A stretch of 64,000 nt of DNA from contig NZ_REFU01000001.1 of NCBI RefSeq assembly GCF_003688915.1, forward strand, positions 248,001-312,000, in the 5' to 3' direction. Source of the DNA: Rhodococcus sp. SBT000017. Its GTDB lineage: Bacteria > Actinomycetota > Actinomycetes > Mycobacteriales > Mycobacteriaceae. Shown here in pieces: positions 9,198 to 18,383 of this stretch; the first letter of the stretch is position 1; each line of letters starts with the position of its first letter. A model generated the notes under the pieces. It was given only the letters and a program-made list of their open reading frames with translations. It was not told the DNA's origin and did not search any database. Both the position numbers and the translations under genes were made by a program.

Positions 9198-9280
9198 AGG
9201 CTCCATCGTGCAGTAAGCATCCGACATCAAACGCGGGCCGGTCGGAAACGGTCGGACCGTGCAGTCCGAGAGGATCAGCG

Positions 9281-9724
9281 GTGGTCGATCCCGATTCCGA
9301 TTCGATGCCGGCCGACCAAGGACCCGTGCACCGTCACTTGTGGGCACTGGCAGCGGTGTTCGCAGGCGGAGCGGCGGGTACGGCAGTTCGCTACGTGATC
9401 GAGGAGCAGCTCCCGCATTCGGCGTCGCAGTGGCCCACAGCAACCTTCGGGATCAACATCGCCGGCGCATTCGTGCTGGGCCTTCTCCTCGAGTCGCTGG
9501 TACGCGGCGGGCCCGATGCAGGAATTCGGCGCAGGCTGCGGTTGCTGGGAGGTACCGGGTTCTGCGGCGCGTTCACCACGTACAGCACCTTCGCCCTCGA
9601 GACGGTGGAAGGGTTTCGGAGTGGGTTCACCGGTCTGGCAGTGGCCTACGCAGTGGTCAGCGTGATTCTCGGAATACTTGCAGCCTGGGCCGGAATCGCA
9701 CTGGCAAGCAGGGTGGTTCGGTGA
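9281..9724 (+). CDS. crcB: Fluoride channel subunit FluC/CrcB (first of pair)
   Basis: FluC proteins form dual-topology dimers that let fluoride leave the cell. The 147-residue product has four predicted membrane segments, the pore asparagine in FGINIAG and the phenylalanine box in GTGFCGAFTTYSTFALE. GTG 9281 follows GAGAGGA by about 5 bases; ATG 9305 is an alternative. It overlaps the second channel gene by 4 bases, so the two are translationally coupled and probably make a heterodimer. I see no match to the fluoride riboswitch core in the 83 bases upstream. Confidence 0.93.
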   Translation: MVDPDSDSMPADQGPVHRHLWALAAVFAGGAAGTAVRYVIEEQLPHSASQWPTATFGINIAGAFVLGLLLESLVRGGPDAGIRRRLRLLGGTGFCGAFTTYSTFALETVEGFRSGFTGLAVAYAVVSVILGILAAWAGIALASRVVR

Positions 9725-10095
9725 TCGCGCTGTGGGTTGCGGCGGCCGGCGGGCTGGGGGCAGTCGTTCGCTTCGTCGTCGATGCGGAAGTGAAGTCACG
9801 TCTCCCGGCGCGAACGAGCTTTCCCTGGGCGACGATCGGCATCAACGTGTCCGGGTCGTTCCTGCTGGGCGTGCTGGCCGGATGGGTGATGTTCCGAGCC
9901 GGCTCGACCGACATTCACGCCGTCATCGGCACCGGGTTCTGCGGCGGGTACACCACCTTCAGCACGGCGAGTGTCGAGACCGTGCGGTTGCTACAACAGG
10001 GGCGTCGCCGCGATGCCGCCGTCAACGCGACAGTCGGCCTGCTTGGGTCCGTACTGGCATGCGGCGGCGGCCTTGCGCTCGCGTCGTCGATGTGA
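9721..10095 (+). CDS. crcB: Fluoride channel subunit FluC/CrcB (second of pair)
   Basis: A second FluC subunit of 124 residues with four membrane segments, GINVSGSFLLG and GTGFCGGYTTFSTASVET. GTG 9721 overlaps the stop of the first subunit (GTGA). Its N-terminus is shorter than that of its partner. In Gram-positive bacteria with paired genes, the two products are thought to be oriented oppositely in one heterodimeric channel; which is which cannot be told without counting the charged loops. It ends 9 bases before the convergent VOC gene. Confidence 0.93.
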   Translation: MIALWVAAAGGLGAVVRFVVDAEVKSRLPARTSFPWATIGINVSGSFLLGVLAGWVMFRAGSTDIHAVIGTGFCGGYTTFSTASVETVRLLQQGRRRDAAVNATVGLLGSVLACGGGLALASSM

Positions 10096-10104
10096 GGGCC
10101 TGGT

Positions 10105-10509
10105 TCACGCCTGACTGACGCGCACCATGTTGCCGGCAGGGTCACGGAATGCCGCGTCGCGCACACCCCACGGCTGACTCGTCGGTTCCTGCAGAATCTC
10201 GGCGGTGCCTGCCGCGCGAATTCTCTCGAAGGCCGCGTCGAGGTCGGTGGCACGAAACAGCAGGCCCGGAAGCTCACCCTTGGCGAGCAGGGCGGCGATC
10301 TGATCGCCGAGTTCCTGCGAGCGGCCCGCGTGGGGCTGCGAGAGAACGATCTCGATCTCGGGTTGATCGTTGGGAGACAGAGTGATCCAGCGGTAGCCGT
10401 CGCCCTCGACTTCGCTCTTGACCGCGAGGCCCAGCGCATCGCGGTAGAACGCCAGCGAGGCATCGGGGTCGTCGGTGTAGACGTGTACGTGGCTCAGTGA
10501 AAGTGTCAT
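10105..10509 (-). CDS. VOC-family (glyoxalase/bleomycin-resistance/dioxygenase fold) protein
   Basis: This 134-residue single VOC domain begins MTLSLSHVHVYTDDPDASLAFYRDALGL, repeats the beta-alpha-beta-beta-beta unit twice, and ends with FRDPAGNMVRV. H8 near the N-terminus, E52 (EIEIV) and a C-terminal region lacking the usual metal-binding glutamate leave metal binding uncertain. Functions in this fold range from glyoxalase to antibiotic binding. No substrate is suggested by the context: an AraC regulator gene lies upstream in the same direction, 9 bases away, so the regulator may control it. Confidence 0.8.
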   Translation of the reverse strand: MTLSLSHVHVYTDDPDASLAFYRDALGLAVKSEVEGDGYRWITLSPNDQPEIEIVLSQPHAGRSQELGDQIAALLAKGELPGLLFRATDLDAAFERIRAAGTAEILQEPTSQPWGVRDAAFRDPAGNMVRVSQA

Positions 10510-10518
10510 GGAGAAAGG

Positions 10519-10977
10519 CTAGGACGCCCCGGCCGTCGATGCTTCTTCGATTCTGCTCGGTTCGGTGGCAGCAACGGTGCCTCGCATCGGCCGACCCAGA
10601 ATCATGGCAGTACACGTCGGCACCGCCTGGCTGCCACGGTGGTCGCGGGCGCGGTATGCGCTCGGTGTCTCGCCGACGATCTCGGTGAACCGCGAACTGA
10701 ACGATCCGAGACTGGTACAGCCCACCGCGAAGCACGCCTCGGTGGCGGTCACATCGCCGCGGCGCAGCAAGGCCTTGGCGCGTTCTATCCGTCGAGTCAT
10801 CAGATGGGCGTAGGGCGTCTCACCGTAGGCCACGCGGAAGCGGCGACTGAAATGGGCGGTGGACATCAGTGCCGTGCGAGCCAGAGTGGGGACGTCGAGT
10901 GGCTCGGCGAATTCGCGATCCATCCGGTCGCGCGCCCGGCGCAGACGTCGAAGCTCCTCGAGGTCGGTGGCGTTCAT
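10519..10977 (-). CDS. AraC-family transcriptional regulator (DNA-binding domain only)
   Basis: The product is 152 residues long. It has the two helix-turn-helix motifs of AraC proteins (DVPTLARTALMSTAHFSRRFRVAYG and ATEACFAVGCTSLGSFSSRFTEIVG), then a short tail. There is no N-terminal cupin or sensor domain, so it resembles SoxS/MarA-type short activators. The start codon at 10977 overlaps the 3' end of the ribokinase gene by 4 bases, and the VOC gene follows, so the three may form one unit. The ligand or target is unknown. Confidence 0.85.
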   Translation of the reverse strand: MNATDLEELRRLRRARDRMDREFAEPLDVPTLARTALMSTAHFSRRFRVAYGETPYAHLMTRRIERAKALLRRGDVTATEACFAVGCTSLGSFSSRFTEIVGETPSAYRARDHRGSQAVPTCTAMILGRPMRGTVAATEPSRIEEASTAGAS

Positions 10978-11846
10978 CCTGCGGCCGCATCGCGCAGTGC
11001 GTCGATGTCCTCGCGAGTGCCCGAAGACGTACTCGCACCCGGCCTGGTTGCGGCGAAAGAGCCTGCAACGCAGGCCCATTCGACTGCCTTGCGTGGACCG
11101 TCGAACCAGGACGCGGCCAGTGCTCCGGCAAATGCATCCCCGGCCCCGGTGGTGTCGACGGCGTCGACGCGCGGAGCGGAGACCTCGAACGATTCCGAGC
11201 CGCGATATCGAGCGCCTCTGGCACCGAGTGTGGTGATCACGTGCGTCACCTCGTTCACTCGGTTTCCGAGACGGGTTTCCTCGGCCTCGTTGACCACGAG
11301 CACGTCGGTGGCCGCCACCAGCGCGTCGGGCAGATCCTGAACCGGTGACGGGTTCAGCATCGTCACCACGCCGCGAGAGCGTGCGTGTTCGAATGCGGTC
11401 ACCACAGTGGCGAGGGGAATCTCCAACTGACACAGGAGAATATCGGCGTCGGAGATGGCGGCGAGATCGTCGTCGGTGAGGTCGCGAACGCGTTCGTTGG
11501 CCCCGGGGACCACGACGATGCTGTTCTCGGCGTGATCGTCGACGGTGATGGCGGCGATTCCGCTCGAACCTGCTGCCGTGCGCAGTGCGCGGTCGTCCAC
11601 GCCCGCGTCCGACAGCGTCCGGCGCAGCGTGTCGCCGAACTCGTCGTCTCCGACCGCTCCGATGAACGACACCATAACGCCGGCTTTGGCGGCGGCAATG
11701 GCCTGATTGGAGCCCTTGCCACCCGGTGAGGTGGTGAACGATGTGCCCAGCACTGTTTCGCCGGGATCGGGCAGGGAAGGCGTCCGGGTGATCAGATCCA
11801 TGTTGACGCTGCCGAGAACGACGATGCGGGGGTTCGAGGCGGACAC
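10974..11846 (-). CDS. rbsK: Ribokinase / PfkB-family carbohydrate kinase
   Basis: Ribokinase phosphorylates ribose at O5. The 290-residue product has the PfkB signatures GSVNMDLITRTPSLPDPGETV near the start, GGKGSNQA, and the anion-hole/catalytic segment DTTGAGDAFAGALAA near residue 240. GTG 11846 is taken as start; it gives the usual length but has a weak ribosome-binding site. It diverges from the aminotransferase operon across 85 bases that contain a GntR-type palindrome. Sugar specificity is inferred from family resemblance only; no ribose transporter is nearby. Confidence 0.85.
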   Translation of the reverse strand: MSASNPRIVVLGSVNMDLITRTPSLPDPGETVLGTSFTTSPGGKGSNQAIAAAKAGVMVSFIGAVGDDEFGDTLRRTLSDAGVDDRALRTAAGSSGIAAITVDDHAENSIVVVPGANERVRDLTDDDLAAISDADILLCQLEIPLATVVTAFEHARSRGVVTMLNPSPVQDLPDALVAATDVLVVNEAEETRLGNRVNEVTHVITTLGARGARYRGSESFEVSAPRVDAVDTTGAGDAFAGALAASWFDGPRKAVEWACVAGSFAATRPGASTSSGTREDIDALRDAAAG

Positions 11847-11898
11847 CGACGAACTGTATCGCTCCGACGGGTGCACCCGCCCCAGTACTGCCAATTGC

Positions 11899-11914
11899 AG
11901 ATTGTTGACAATCT
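11899..11914. promoter_or_regulatory. Palindromic operator, copy 1 (AGATTGT-TG-ACAATCT)
   Basis: A perfect 7-base inverted repeat around a 2-base centre, 17 bases before the ATG of the class III aminotransferase gene. The same 15-base core (AGATTGTTGACAATC) occurs in reverse orientation at 18384-18398 before the ectoine hydrolase gene. The TTGT..ACAA form fits operators of FadR-subfamily GntR regulators, and such a regulator is encoded at 17603-18316. Confidence 0.8.
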
Positions 11915-11931
11915 TATTTCGGTGGGTGACG

Positions 11932-13206
11932 ATGGCAGGCATGACAGCGTCGACTCGCACCCACCTCAGCCCGGCACTCAAGCAGGCGACCCCGATCGTC
12001 GTCGATCACGGAAAGGGCAGCTGGATCGTCGGCACGGACGGGCGCAAGTACCTCGACTTCACCACCGGGATCGGCGTGACCAGCACCGGACACTGCCATC
12101 CGCGCGTGGTGGAGGCTGCCCGCGAGCAGGTGGGCAAGATCATCCACGCGCAGTACACGACCGTCATGCATCAGCCACTGCTGGCGCTGACCGACAAGCT
12201 CGGCGAGGTACTACCGGCCGGGCTGGACAGCGTCTTCTACGCCAACTCCGGCTCCGAGGCCGTCGAGGCATCGATTCGGTTGGCGCGCATGGCGACCGGA
12301 CGGCCCAACATCATCGCCTTCCACGGAGGGTTCCACGGACGCACGGTGGCGGCTGCGTCGTTGACCACCGCGGGCACCAAGTTCCGCTCCGGCTTCTCGC
12401 CGATCATGGGCGGTGTGCACATCGCGCCGTTCCCGTACGCCTTCCGGTACGGCTGGGACATGGACACCGCAGTGGCTTTCGCGCTCAAGGAACTCGACTA
12501 CCTGCTGATGACGATGTCCAGCCCCGCCGATACCGCCGCGTTCATCATCGAACCGGTACTCGGTGACGGTGGTTATCTGCCCACGCCTCCGGAGTTTCTC
12601 GAGGGACTCCGCGAACGCGCGGACACCCACGGGATCGTCCTCATCGTCGACGAGGTGCAAGCAGGCGTGGGACGCACCGGAAAGTTCTGGGGCCACCAGC
12701 ATTCGACGATCACACCCGACATCGTCATCACCGCAAAAGGTCTGGCCAGTGGATTTCCCATCTCGGCGATCGCGGCATCGACCGAGTTGATGGGCAAGGC
12801 GTGGCCCGGATCGCAGGGCGGCACGTACGGCGGCAATGCCGTCGCCGCTGCGGCGGGTGTCGCGACGCTCGACGTCGTGCGTGAGGAAGGTCTGGTCGCC
12901 AACGCCGCCGCGCAGGGCCGAGTTCTGCTCGACGGCCTCCTCGCACTGAAGTCCGAGCACTCGGCCATCGGTGATGCACGTGGACTCGGCTTGATGCAGG
13001 CACTCGAATTCGTCGACAGCGCAGGAAATCCCGATGCCGCGGCCGCCCTGCGCGTGCAACAGGGTGCGATCGATGAGGGGCTGTTGCTGCTCACCTGTGG
13101 CGCGCTCGGCAACGTGGTCCGGATCATCCCGGCGCTGATCGTGAGCGACGACGAGATGCGGCAGGGCCTCGACGCGTTGTCGCGCACGCTGAAGAACGTG
13201 CTGTGA
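11932..13206 (+). CDS. Class III PLP aminotransferase, candidate diaminobutyrate transaminase of ectoine breakdown
   Basis: A class III (omega) aminotransferase of 424 residues. SGSEAVEASIRLAR, VDEVQAGVGRTG and the PLP lysine in TAKGLASG (K269) are all present. Family members include GABA and 2,4-diaminobutyrate transaminases. Because it shares an operator with the ectoine hydrolase operon and is followed by a semialdehyde-type dehydrogenase, conversion of diaminobutyrate to aspartate semialdehyde (the DoeD step) is the best guess. ATG 11932, after GGTGGG, is used; ATG 11941 is also possible. Its stop overlaps the next gene (GTGA). It is a different protein from EctB. Confidence 0.8.
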   Translation: MAGMTASTRTHLSPALKQATPIVVDHGKGSWIVGTDGRKYLDFTTGIGVTSTGHCHPRVVEAAREQVGKIIHAQYTTVMHQPLLALTDKLGEVLPAGLDSVFYANSGSEAVEASIRLARMATGRPNIIAFHGGFHGRTVAAASLTTAGTKFRSGFSPIMGGVHIAPFPYAFRYGWDMDTAVAFALKELDYLLMTMSSPADTAAFIIEPVLGDGGYLPTPPEFLEGLRERADTHGIVLIVDEVQAGVGRTGKFWGHQHSTITPDIVITAKGLASGFPISAIAASTELMGKAWPGSQGGTYGGNAVAAAAGVATLDVVREEGLVANAAAQGRVLLDGLLALKSEHSAIGDARGLGLMQALEFVDSAGNPDAAAALRVQQGAIDEGLLLLTCGALGNVVRIIPALIVSDDEMRQGLDALSRTLKNVL

Positions 13207-16115
13207 CGGCTGCTTCCGTTCGATCCCCAGTTTCCGCACTCGTGCAGGAAGTGCGCGAACTGGGGATCGAGATCGACGACTCGACTCGGCGGCTAGCCGA
13301 GTACTCCTACGACGCCTCGAACTACCGAATTCCGCCTGCCGCTGTGGTTTTTCCGCGCAGCACTGACGATGTTGTTTCAGTTATGGCTCTGTGCGGGGCC
13401 GCGGGAGTCGCAGTCATCGGCCGCGGCGGCGGAACGTCCATGGCGGGCAACGCGATCGGCCGCGGAATCGTGCTCGACTTCTCCCGCCACATGAATCGCG
13501 TGATCTCGGTGGACATCGACTCGCGAACGGCGGTGGTGGAACCGGGAATCGTGATCTCGGAGTTGCAGCGAGAGTTGACGGCGCGCACTGCTGGAGCATT
13601 CACGTTCGCACCCGACCCGTCCAGCAAGACACGCGCGACGGTCGGCGGGGCGGTCGGCAACGACGCGTGCGGCAACCATTCGGTTCGCTACGGCCGAACA
13701 GCCGACCACACGGTGGCCATGGACGTGGTGACTGCCGACGGGCACCTACTCCGGGTGACCCGTAGCGGTGTGGAGGCAGTGCATTCGGAGGATGCGGCGG
13801 CAACCGATGCGGCCGAACGCATCTCGCGCGAGCTGCACTCGCTCGCGGCCGACAACCTCGCGCTCTTCAGAGTCGAACTGGGCCGCATACCACGCCAGGT
13901 CTCCGGATTTCACCTGTCGCATCTGCTGCCCGAGAACGGATTCGACGTCGCTCGTGCACTCGTCGGAAGCGAGGGCACGTGCGCGGTGATCGTCTCGGTC
14001 ACCGTCGCCGTCGTGCCCGTACCGCAGGCTGCGCTGTTGCTCTGCCTCGGCTACGACGACGTGGTGGCTGCTGCAGCCGACGTGATTGCCATTCTCGAGT
14101 TCTCGCCTGCCGCAGTGGAAGGTATCGACGACAACATCGCCCAGACCATGGAGTACCGGCGCGGACCGGACTCCGTCCGCGGTCTGCCTGCGGGAAACGC
14201 CTGGCTCTACGTCGACCTCGACGGAGCCGATACCGCCGAGGTGGAGAACAAGGCCGCCCGTCTGCTCGAGGCGCTCGGTCTGCTCGGCCGCGTCAAGGAA
14301 GGCCGCATCGTCACCGACCCGGCCGATCGAACAGCGCTCTGGCGAGTGCGCGAGGATGGCGCGGGCCTGGCGACCCGCCTGGCCAGCGGAGTCGAGTCCT
14401 GGGGTGGCTGGGAGGACGCCGCCGTCGCACCCGAGAACCTGTCCGCCTATCTCGCGGACCTCAACGTGCTTCTGGCCGAACACGATCTGACCGGCGTGAT
14501 GTACGGACACTTCGGTGCCGGCTGCATGCACGTGCGCATCACGTTCGATCAGCGCACCGACGCCGGACGACGGGTGATGTACGACTTCCTGCGCGCCGCC
14601 GCGCGGGTGGTCGTCAAGCACGGCGGCAGCCTGTCCGGCGAGCACGGCGACGGCAGGGCTCGCTCGGAACTGCTGCCGGTGATGTACTCACCCCGCATGC
14701 TCGACGCGTTCGCGCGGTTCAAGCGCATCTGGGATCCGCGCGGGATTCTGAACCCGGGGTCGATCACCGATCCGGAACCGATGATGGACAACCTGATGCT
14801 GCAGGGCATCCCACCGCGGGAATGGAAGACCACCTTCGATCTGCACCAGATCGGAACGCGGGCAGATCTGGATCCCTTCGTGCACGCAACTCAGTCGTGC
14901 GTCGGCGTCGGCAAATGTCGCACCGCGTCGGGAGGCGTCATGTGCCCCAGTTTTCGCGCGACGGGCGATGAGAAGGATTCGACGCGGGGCCGGGCACGAG
15001 TGCTGCAGGAGATGGTGCGAAGCTCGCCGACCGTTGCTGACGGGTGGGCCTCGAAGGATGTGGCCGAATCGCTCGACCTGTGTCTGTCCTGCAAGGCCTG
15101 TTCGTCGGATTGTCCGGTCGGAGTGGACATGGCGACGTACAAGTCCGAGTTCCTCGACCATCACTATGCGGGGCGACTGCGTCCGCTCTCGCACTATTCG
15201 CTGGGCTGGTTGCCTCGCTGGCTGAAGGTGACGCAGCGAACGGCACCGTTGCTCAACCGTCTGCTCACCCCGCGCATCGCGGCACTGGCGGCTCGACTCG
15301 GTGGGCTGACCACCGAGCGGCCGTTGCCGCGCTTCGCGTCGGCCAAGGAGTTGGCTCACGAAGTACGGATCGGCGGCGGCCGCGACGCGGAAGTCGTGTT
15401 GGTCGTCGACACGTTCACCCAGGGCTTTCGCCCGGAGGTCGCGGGTGCGGCGCAGCGGGTGCTAGAGGACTCGGGTCGCAGCACCGAATGCCGGACCGAC
15501 GTGTGCTGCGGTCTGACCTGGATTTCGACGGGCCAGCTCGAGGCCGCCCGCAAGCACCTCACGAAAGCCGTTGCTGCACTGGATGACGGCACCGACCGAC
15601 CGATCGTCGTCACCGAACCTAGCTGCGCTGCGGCGTTCCGCAAGGACATGCCCGAGCTGGTTCCCACTGCGGCCGCGAGACGGGTCGCGGCGCGGGTGCA
15701 GAGTTTCGCGGGCGCGGTGATCGATCAGGCTGCCGCCGGGTGGGTGCCCTCGGCCGAGGTGCCCGATTCGGTGACGGTACAGACGCACTGCCACGAATAC
15801 GCGGTGTTCGGCAACGCCACTCAGCGCACGGCATTGGCTTCCGTCGGTATCGAGGCGGTACGGGAGGCCACCGGATGTTGCGGGGTCGCAGGGAATTTCG
15901 GCTTCGAGGCTCGGCACTACGAGCTGAGCATGGCCGTCGCCGAGCAGGCCCTCGCGCCTGCGGTTCGTGCGGCCGAGCCCGACACCCCGATTCTGACCGA
16001 CGGATTCTCCTGCCACATGCAGGTGCGTCAACTCACCGGTGACCTGACGAGCGATGCGTCCGTACACCTGGCGCAGATACTCGATCCACGTTCGACGAAA
16101 GGACCGCGGCCATGA
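13203..16115 (+). CDS. FAD-linked D-2-hydroxyacid dehydrogenase with C-terminal iron-sulfur/CCG domains
   Basis: A 970-residue fused flavin and iron-sulfur oxidoreductase. The N-terminal half is a PCMH-type FAD domain (GRGGGTSMAGNAIGRG, GGAVGNDACGNHSVRYG) with FAD-oxidase C domain (GHFGAGCMHVR, SGEHGDGRARSELL). From about residue 565 come two 4Fe-4S cysteine clusters (CVGVGKC and CLSCKACSSDC) and two CCG motifs (TDVCCGLTW and TGCCGVAGNFG). Such proteins oxidise D-lactate, D-2-hydroxyglutarate or similar and pass electrons to a quinone or carrier. It overlaps both neighbours by 4 bases, so it is co-translated in the catabolic operon. Its substrate here is unknown. Confidence 0.88.
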   Translation: MTAASVRSPVSALVQEVRELGIEIDDSTRRLAEYSYDASNYRIPPAAVVFPRSTDDVVSVMALCGAAGVAVIGRGGGTSMAGNAIGRGIVLDFSRHMNRVISVDIDSRTAVVEPGIVISELQRELTARTAGAFTFAPDPSSKTRATVGGAVGNDACGNHSVRYGRTADHTVAMDVVTADGHLLRVTRSGVEAVHSEDAAATDAAERISRELHSLAADNLALFRVELGRIPRQVSGFHLSHLLPENGFDVARALVGSEGTCAVIVSVTVAVVPVPQAALLLCLGYDDVVAAAADVIAILEFSPAAVEGIDDNIAQTMEYRRGPDSVRGLPAGNAWLYVDLDGADTAEVENKAARLLEALGLLGRVKEGRIVTDPADRTALWRVREDGAGLATRLASGVESWGGWEDAAVAPENLSAYLADLNVLLAEHDLTGVMYGHFGAGCMHVRITFDQRTDAGRRVMYDFLRAAARVVVKHGGSLSGEHGDGRARSELLPVMYSPRMLDAFARFKRIWDPRGILNPGSITDPEPMMDNLMLQGIPPREWKTTFDLHQIGTRADLDPFVHATQSCVGVGKCRTASGGVMCPSFRATGDEKDSTRGRARVLQEMVRSSPTVADGWASKDVAESLDLCLSCKACSSDCPVGVDMATYKSEFLDHHYAGRLRPLSHYSLGWLPRWLKVTQRTAPLLNRLLTPRIAALAARLGGLTTERPLPRFASAKELAHEVRIGGGRDAEVVLVVDTFTQGFRPEVAGAAQRVLEDSGRSTECRTDVCCGLTWISTGQLEAARKHLTKAVAALDDGTDRPIVVTEPSCAAAFRKDMPELVPTAAARRVAARVQSFAGAVIDQAAAGWVPSAEVPDSVTVQTHCHEYAVFGNATQRTALASVGIEAVREATGCCGVAGNFGFEARHYELSMAVAEQALAPAVRAAEPDTPILTDGFSCHMQVRQLTGDLTSDASVHLAQILDPRSTKGPRP

Positions 16116-17587
16116 CCGCCAGTTCGACCACCAGCCTCACTCGCCCCACCATCACTGCTCCTACCGAACTGTTCATCGCAGGCGCGTGGACCCCCGCAGC
16201 ATCCGATGCCCGGTTCGATGTCATCGATCCCGCCAGCGGCGAGGTCATCGCCAGGGTCGCCGACGGCAGCATCGACGATGCCGAGAACGCCATGGCTGCA
16301 GCGGTCGACGCCGCCGCCGACTGGGCCGCGACACCGCCGCGTGCACGCAGCGAAATCCTCCGCAGAGCATACGAATTGATCATGGCGCGGTCGGAGGAGC
16401 TCGCTGCGATCATCACCGCGGAAATGGGGAAGCCACTGGCCGATGCTCGCGGTGAGGTGGCGTACGGAGCCGAGTTCTTTCGCTGGTTCTCCGAGGAGGC
16501 GGTACGCATCTCGGGCGATCACACCCTCACCGGAGATGGGAAGAACCGCATCGTGGTCACCCGCGCACCGGTGGGACCGTGCATTCTCGTCACTCCGTGG
16601 AACTTCCCGTTGGCCATGGGCACTCGTAAGATCGGCCCGGCGTTGGCGGCAGGGTGCACCGTGGTGTTCAAGCCGGCCGAGCAAACGCCGCTGACAGCAC
16701 TGGCTCTGGCCGGGATCCTGCACGATGCGGGTGTTCCGGCGGGAGTGGTCAATGTCGTGACCACCACCGACGCGTCGGGTGTCGTGGGTTCGTGGATGAG
16801 TAGCGGTGCGGCTCGCAAGATCAGCTTCACCGGATCGACTGCGGTGGGCAAGATCCTGCTCGAACAAGCTGCATCGACGGTGATGCGCACCTCGATGGAG
16901 CTCGGCGGCAACGCACCCTTCATCGTCATGGACGACGCAGATCTCGCGCGTGCCGTGGACGGTGCGATGGTCGCCAAGATGCGCAACATGGGCGAGGCAT
17001 GCACCGCCGCCAACCGATTCTTCGTACACCGCAGTGTCACAGCGCAGTTCGCGGACAAGCTCGCCGAGCGCATGGGTGCGCTGTCGGTGGGGGCCGGTAG
17101 TGCGCACGGCACCGAAGTGGGTCCGCTGATCGACGACGCGGGCCGCACCAAGGTGCAGACACTCGTCGACGACGCCCTCGGGCGCGGTGCACGTGCGATC
17201 GTCGGGGGAGTGGCCCCGGACGGACCCGGCTACTTCTACCCGCCGACGGTACTCGCGGACGTCGATGCGGCGTCGGATCTGATGTCACAGGAAATCTTCG
17301 GACCGGTGGCAGCAATCGTCCCGTTCGACACCGAGGACGAGGTGATCGCCCTCGCGAACGACACCGAGTGGGGACTGGTCGGATACGTCTTCACCCAGGA
17401 CATCGACCGGGCTCTGCGGATGGGGGAGCGCCTCGAGGTGGGCATGGTGGGCCTCAACACGGGTCTGGTGTCCAATCCGGCTGCGCCGTTCGGTGGCGTC
17501 AAACAGTCCGGACTCGGCCGCGAGGGCGGAAAAGTCGGAATAGACGAGTTTCTGGAGTACAAATACTTCGCCATTCCCCGAGGCTGA
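16112..17587 (+). CDS. NAD(P)-dependent aldehyde dehydrogenase, succinate/aspartate-semialdehyde type
   Basis: The 491-residue aldehyde dehydrogenase has the NAD-site segment TPWNFPLAMG, the catalytic glutamate in MELGGNAP (E263), the catalytic cysteine in GEACTAANR (C297), and QEIFGPVAA. It is closest in character to GabD-type semialdehyde dehydrogenases. In ectoine breakdown the DoeC enzyme of this family oxidises aspartate semialdehyde to aspartate, which fits its place after a class III aminotransferase and its shared operator with the ectoine hydrolase operon. ATG 16112 overlaps the upstream stop (ATGA). Substrate assignment is inference from context. Confidence 0.87.
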   Translation: MTASSTTSLTRPTITAPTELFIAGAWTPAASDARFDVIDPASGEVIARVADGSIDDAENAMAAAVDAAADWAATPPRARSEILRRAYELIMARSEELAAIITAEMGKPLADARGEVAYGAEFFRWFSEEAVRISGDHTLTGDGKNRIVVTRAPVGPCILVTPWNFPLAMGTRKIGPALAAGCTVVFKPAEQTPLTALALAGILHDAGVPAGVVNVVTTTDASGVVGSWMSSGAARKISFTGSTAVGKILLEQAASTVMRTSMELGGNAPFIVMDDADLARAVDGAMVAKMRNMGEACTAANRFFVHRSVTAQFADKLAERMGALSVGAGSAHGTEVGPLIDDAGRTKVQTLVDDALGRGARAIVGGVAPDGPGYFYPPTVLADVDAASDLMSQEIFGPVAAIVPFDTEDEVIALANDTEWGLVGYVFTQDIDRALRMGERLEVGMVGLNTGLVSNPAAPFGGVKQSGLGREGGKVGIDEFLEYKYFAIPRG

Positions 17588-17602
17588 GAGAGGTTTTCGA
17601 TC

Positions 17603-18316
17603 ATGCCCAGTTCGAGACGACTGACGCCCATCGACGCACGCAACACGTCGATGGTCATTGCCGACCAGATTCGCGACCGCATCATCGACGGCTCCTACGC
17701 CCCGGGGGAGCAGATCAACGAGGCCAACGTCGCCGCGGAACTCGAGATCTCGCGGGGGCCGGTGCGGGAGGCGTTGCAGCGCCTCAATCAGGAGGGGTTG
17801 CTCGTCAGCTACCGGAATCGAGGTGTCTTCGTCGTCGAGCTGAGCAGTGAGGATGTCGCCGAGATCTACGAATCCCGTGCGGCGATCGAGGTCGGTGCCG
17901 CGTGGACTCTGGTGCACGGGGATCGCGCGCGCTTGGTCTCGGCTGCCGATGAGCTCTCGGCCATCGTGATGCAGATGCAGCCGTTCATCGATCGGGCGGA
18001 TTGGCGAGGTCTTGCCGAACGGGATCTGGCGTTTCACACCGCCCTGGTTGCGGCGACCCGCAACAGCCGGATGTCGCGGATGTACGCCACGCTCGCTGCG
18101 GAGGCGCGTATCTGCATGGCCAACCTCGAAACCGCGTACTACCGGCCCGAGGCGTTGGTGGAGGAACATCAGCTGATCGTCGACTTGTTGCTCGGTTCGG
18201 ATTGGGACGCACTGGAAAAGGGCGTACACGAGCACATGGACACCGCCATCCACGACCTGACCCGTGCCATGGTCGAGGAACAGGCCGAACACTCGGCGCT
18301 GGCCACGCCGGGATAG
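17603..18316 (+). CDS. GntR-family (FadR/FCD subfamily) transcriptional regulator
   Basis: The product is 237 residues long. It has an N-terminal winged helix (IADQIRDRIIDGSYAPGEQINEANVAAEL, then SRGPVREALQRLNQEGLL) and an all-helical FCD ligand-binding domain with D, H and H residues suited to metal/carboxylate binding (ERDLAFHTALV, EHMDTAIHDL). It is the last gene of the first catabolic operon, 15 bases after the dehydrogenase gene. The paired palindromes before this operon and the next one are the obvious targets, so I propose it controls both; the inducer is probably an ectoine breakdown product. Known ectoine regulators (EnuR) are MocR-type, so this would be a different kind. Confidence 0.92.
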   Translation: MPSSRRLTPIDARNTSMVIADQIRDRIIDGSYAPGEQINEANVAAELEISRGPVREALQRLNQEGLLVSYRNRGVFVVELSSEDVAEIYESRAAIEVGAAWTLVHGDRARLVSAADELSAIVMQMQPFIDRADWRGLAERDLAFHTALVAATRNSRMSRMYATLAAEARICMANLETAYYRPEALVEEHQLIVDLLLGSDWDALEKGVHEHMDTAIHDLTRAMVEEQAEHSALATPG

Positions 18317-18383
18317 TTTCCGGGCTCGCAACACAGCATTTACACCCGAAGTCTTGCGCACCTCTCTCATCAGCGCTTAGCCT

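Noticed and set aside
9198..9280. Fluoride riboswitch before crcB
   Set aside because: The conserved GATGG...CCGCC and CTGATG elements are not present in this short gap.
7287..9398. Plus-strand open frame of 703 codons opposite the RecQ-like gene
   Set aside because: Shadow of the helicase coding strand; composition rich in R, Q, H and G with no domain motifs.
10974..11981. Longer N-terminus of the ribokinase (start at 11981)
   Set aside because: The extra 45 codons would cross the divergent operator and aminotransferase start region; family alignment starts near GTG 11846.
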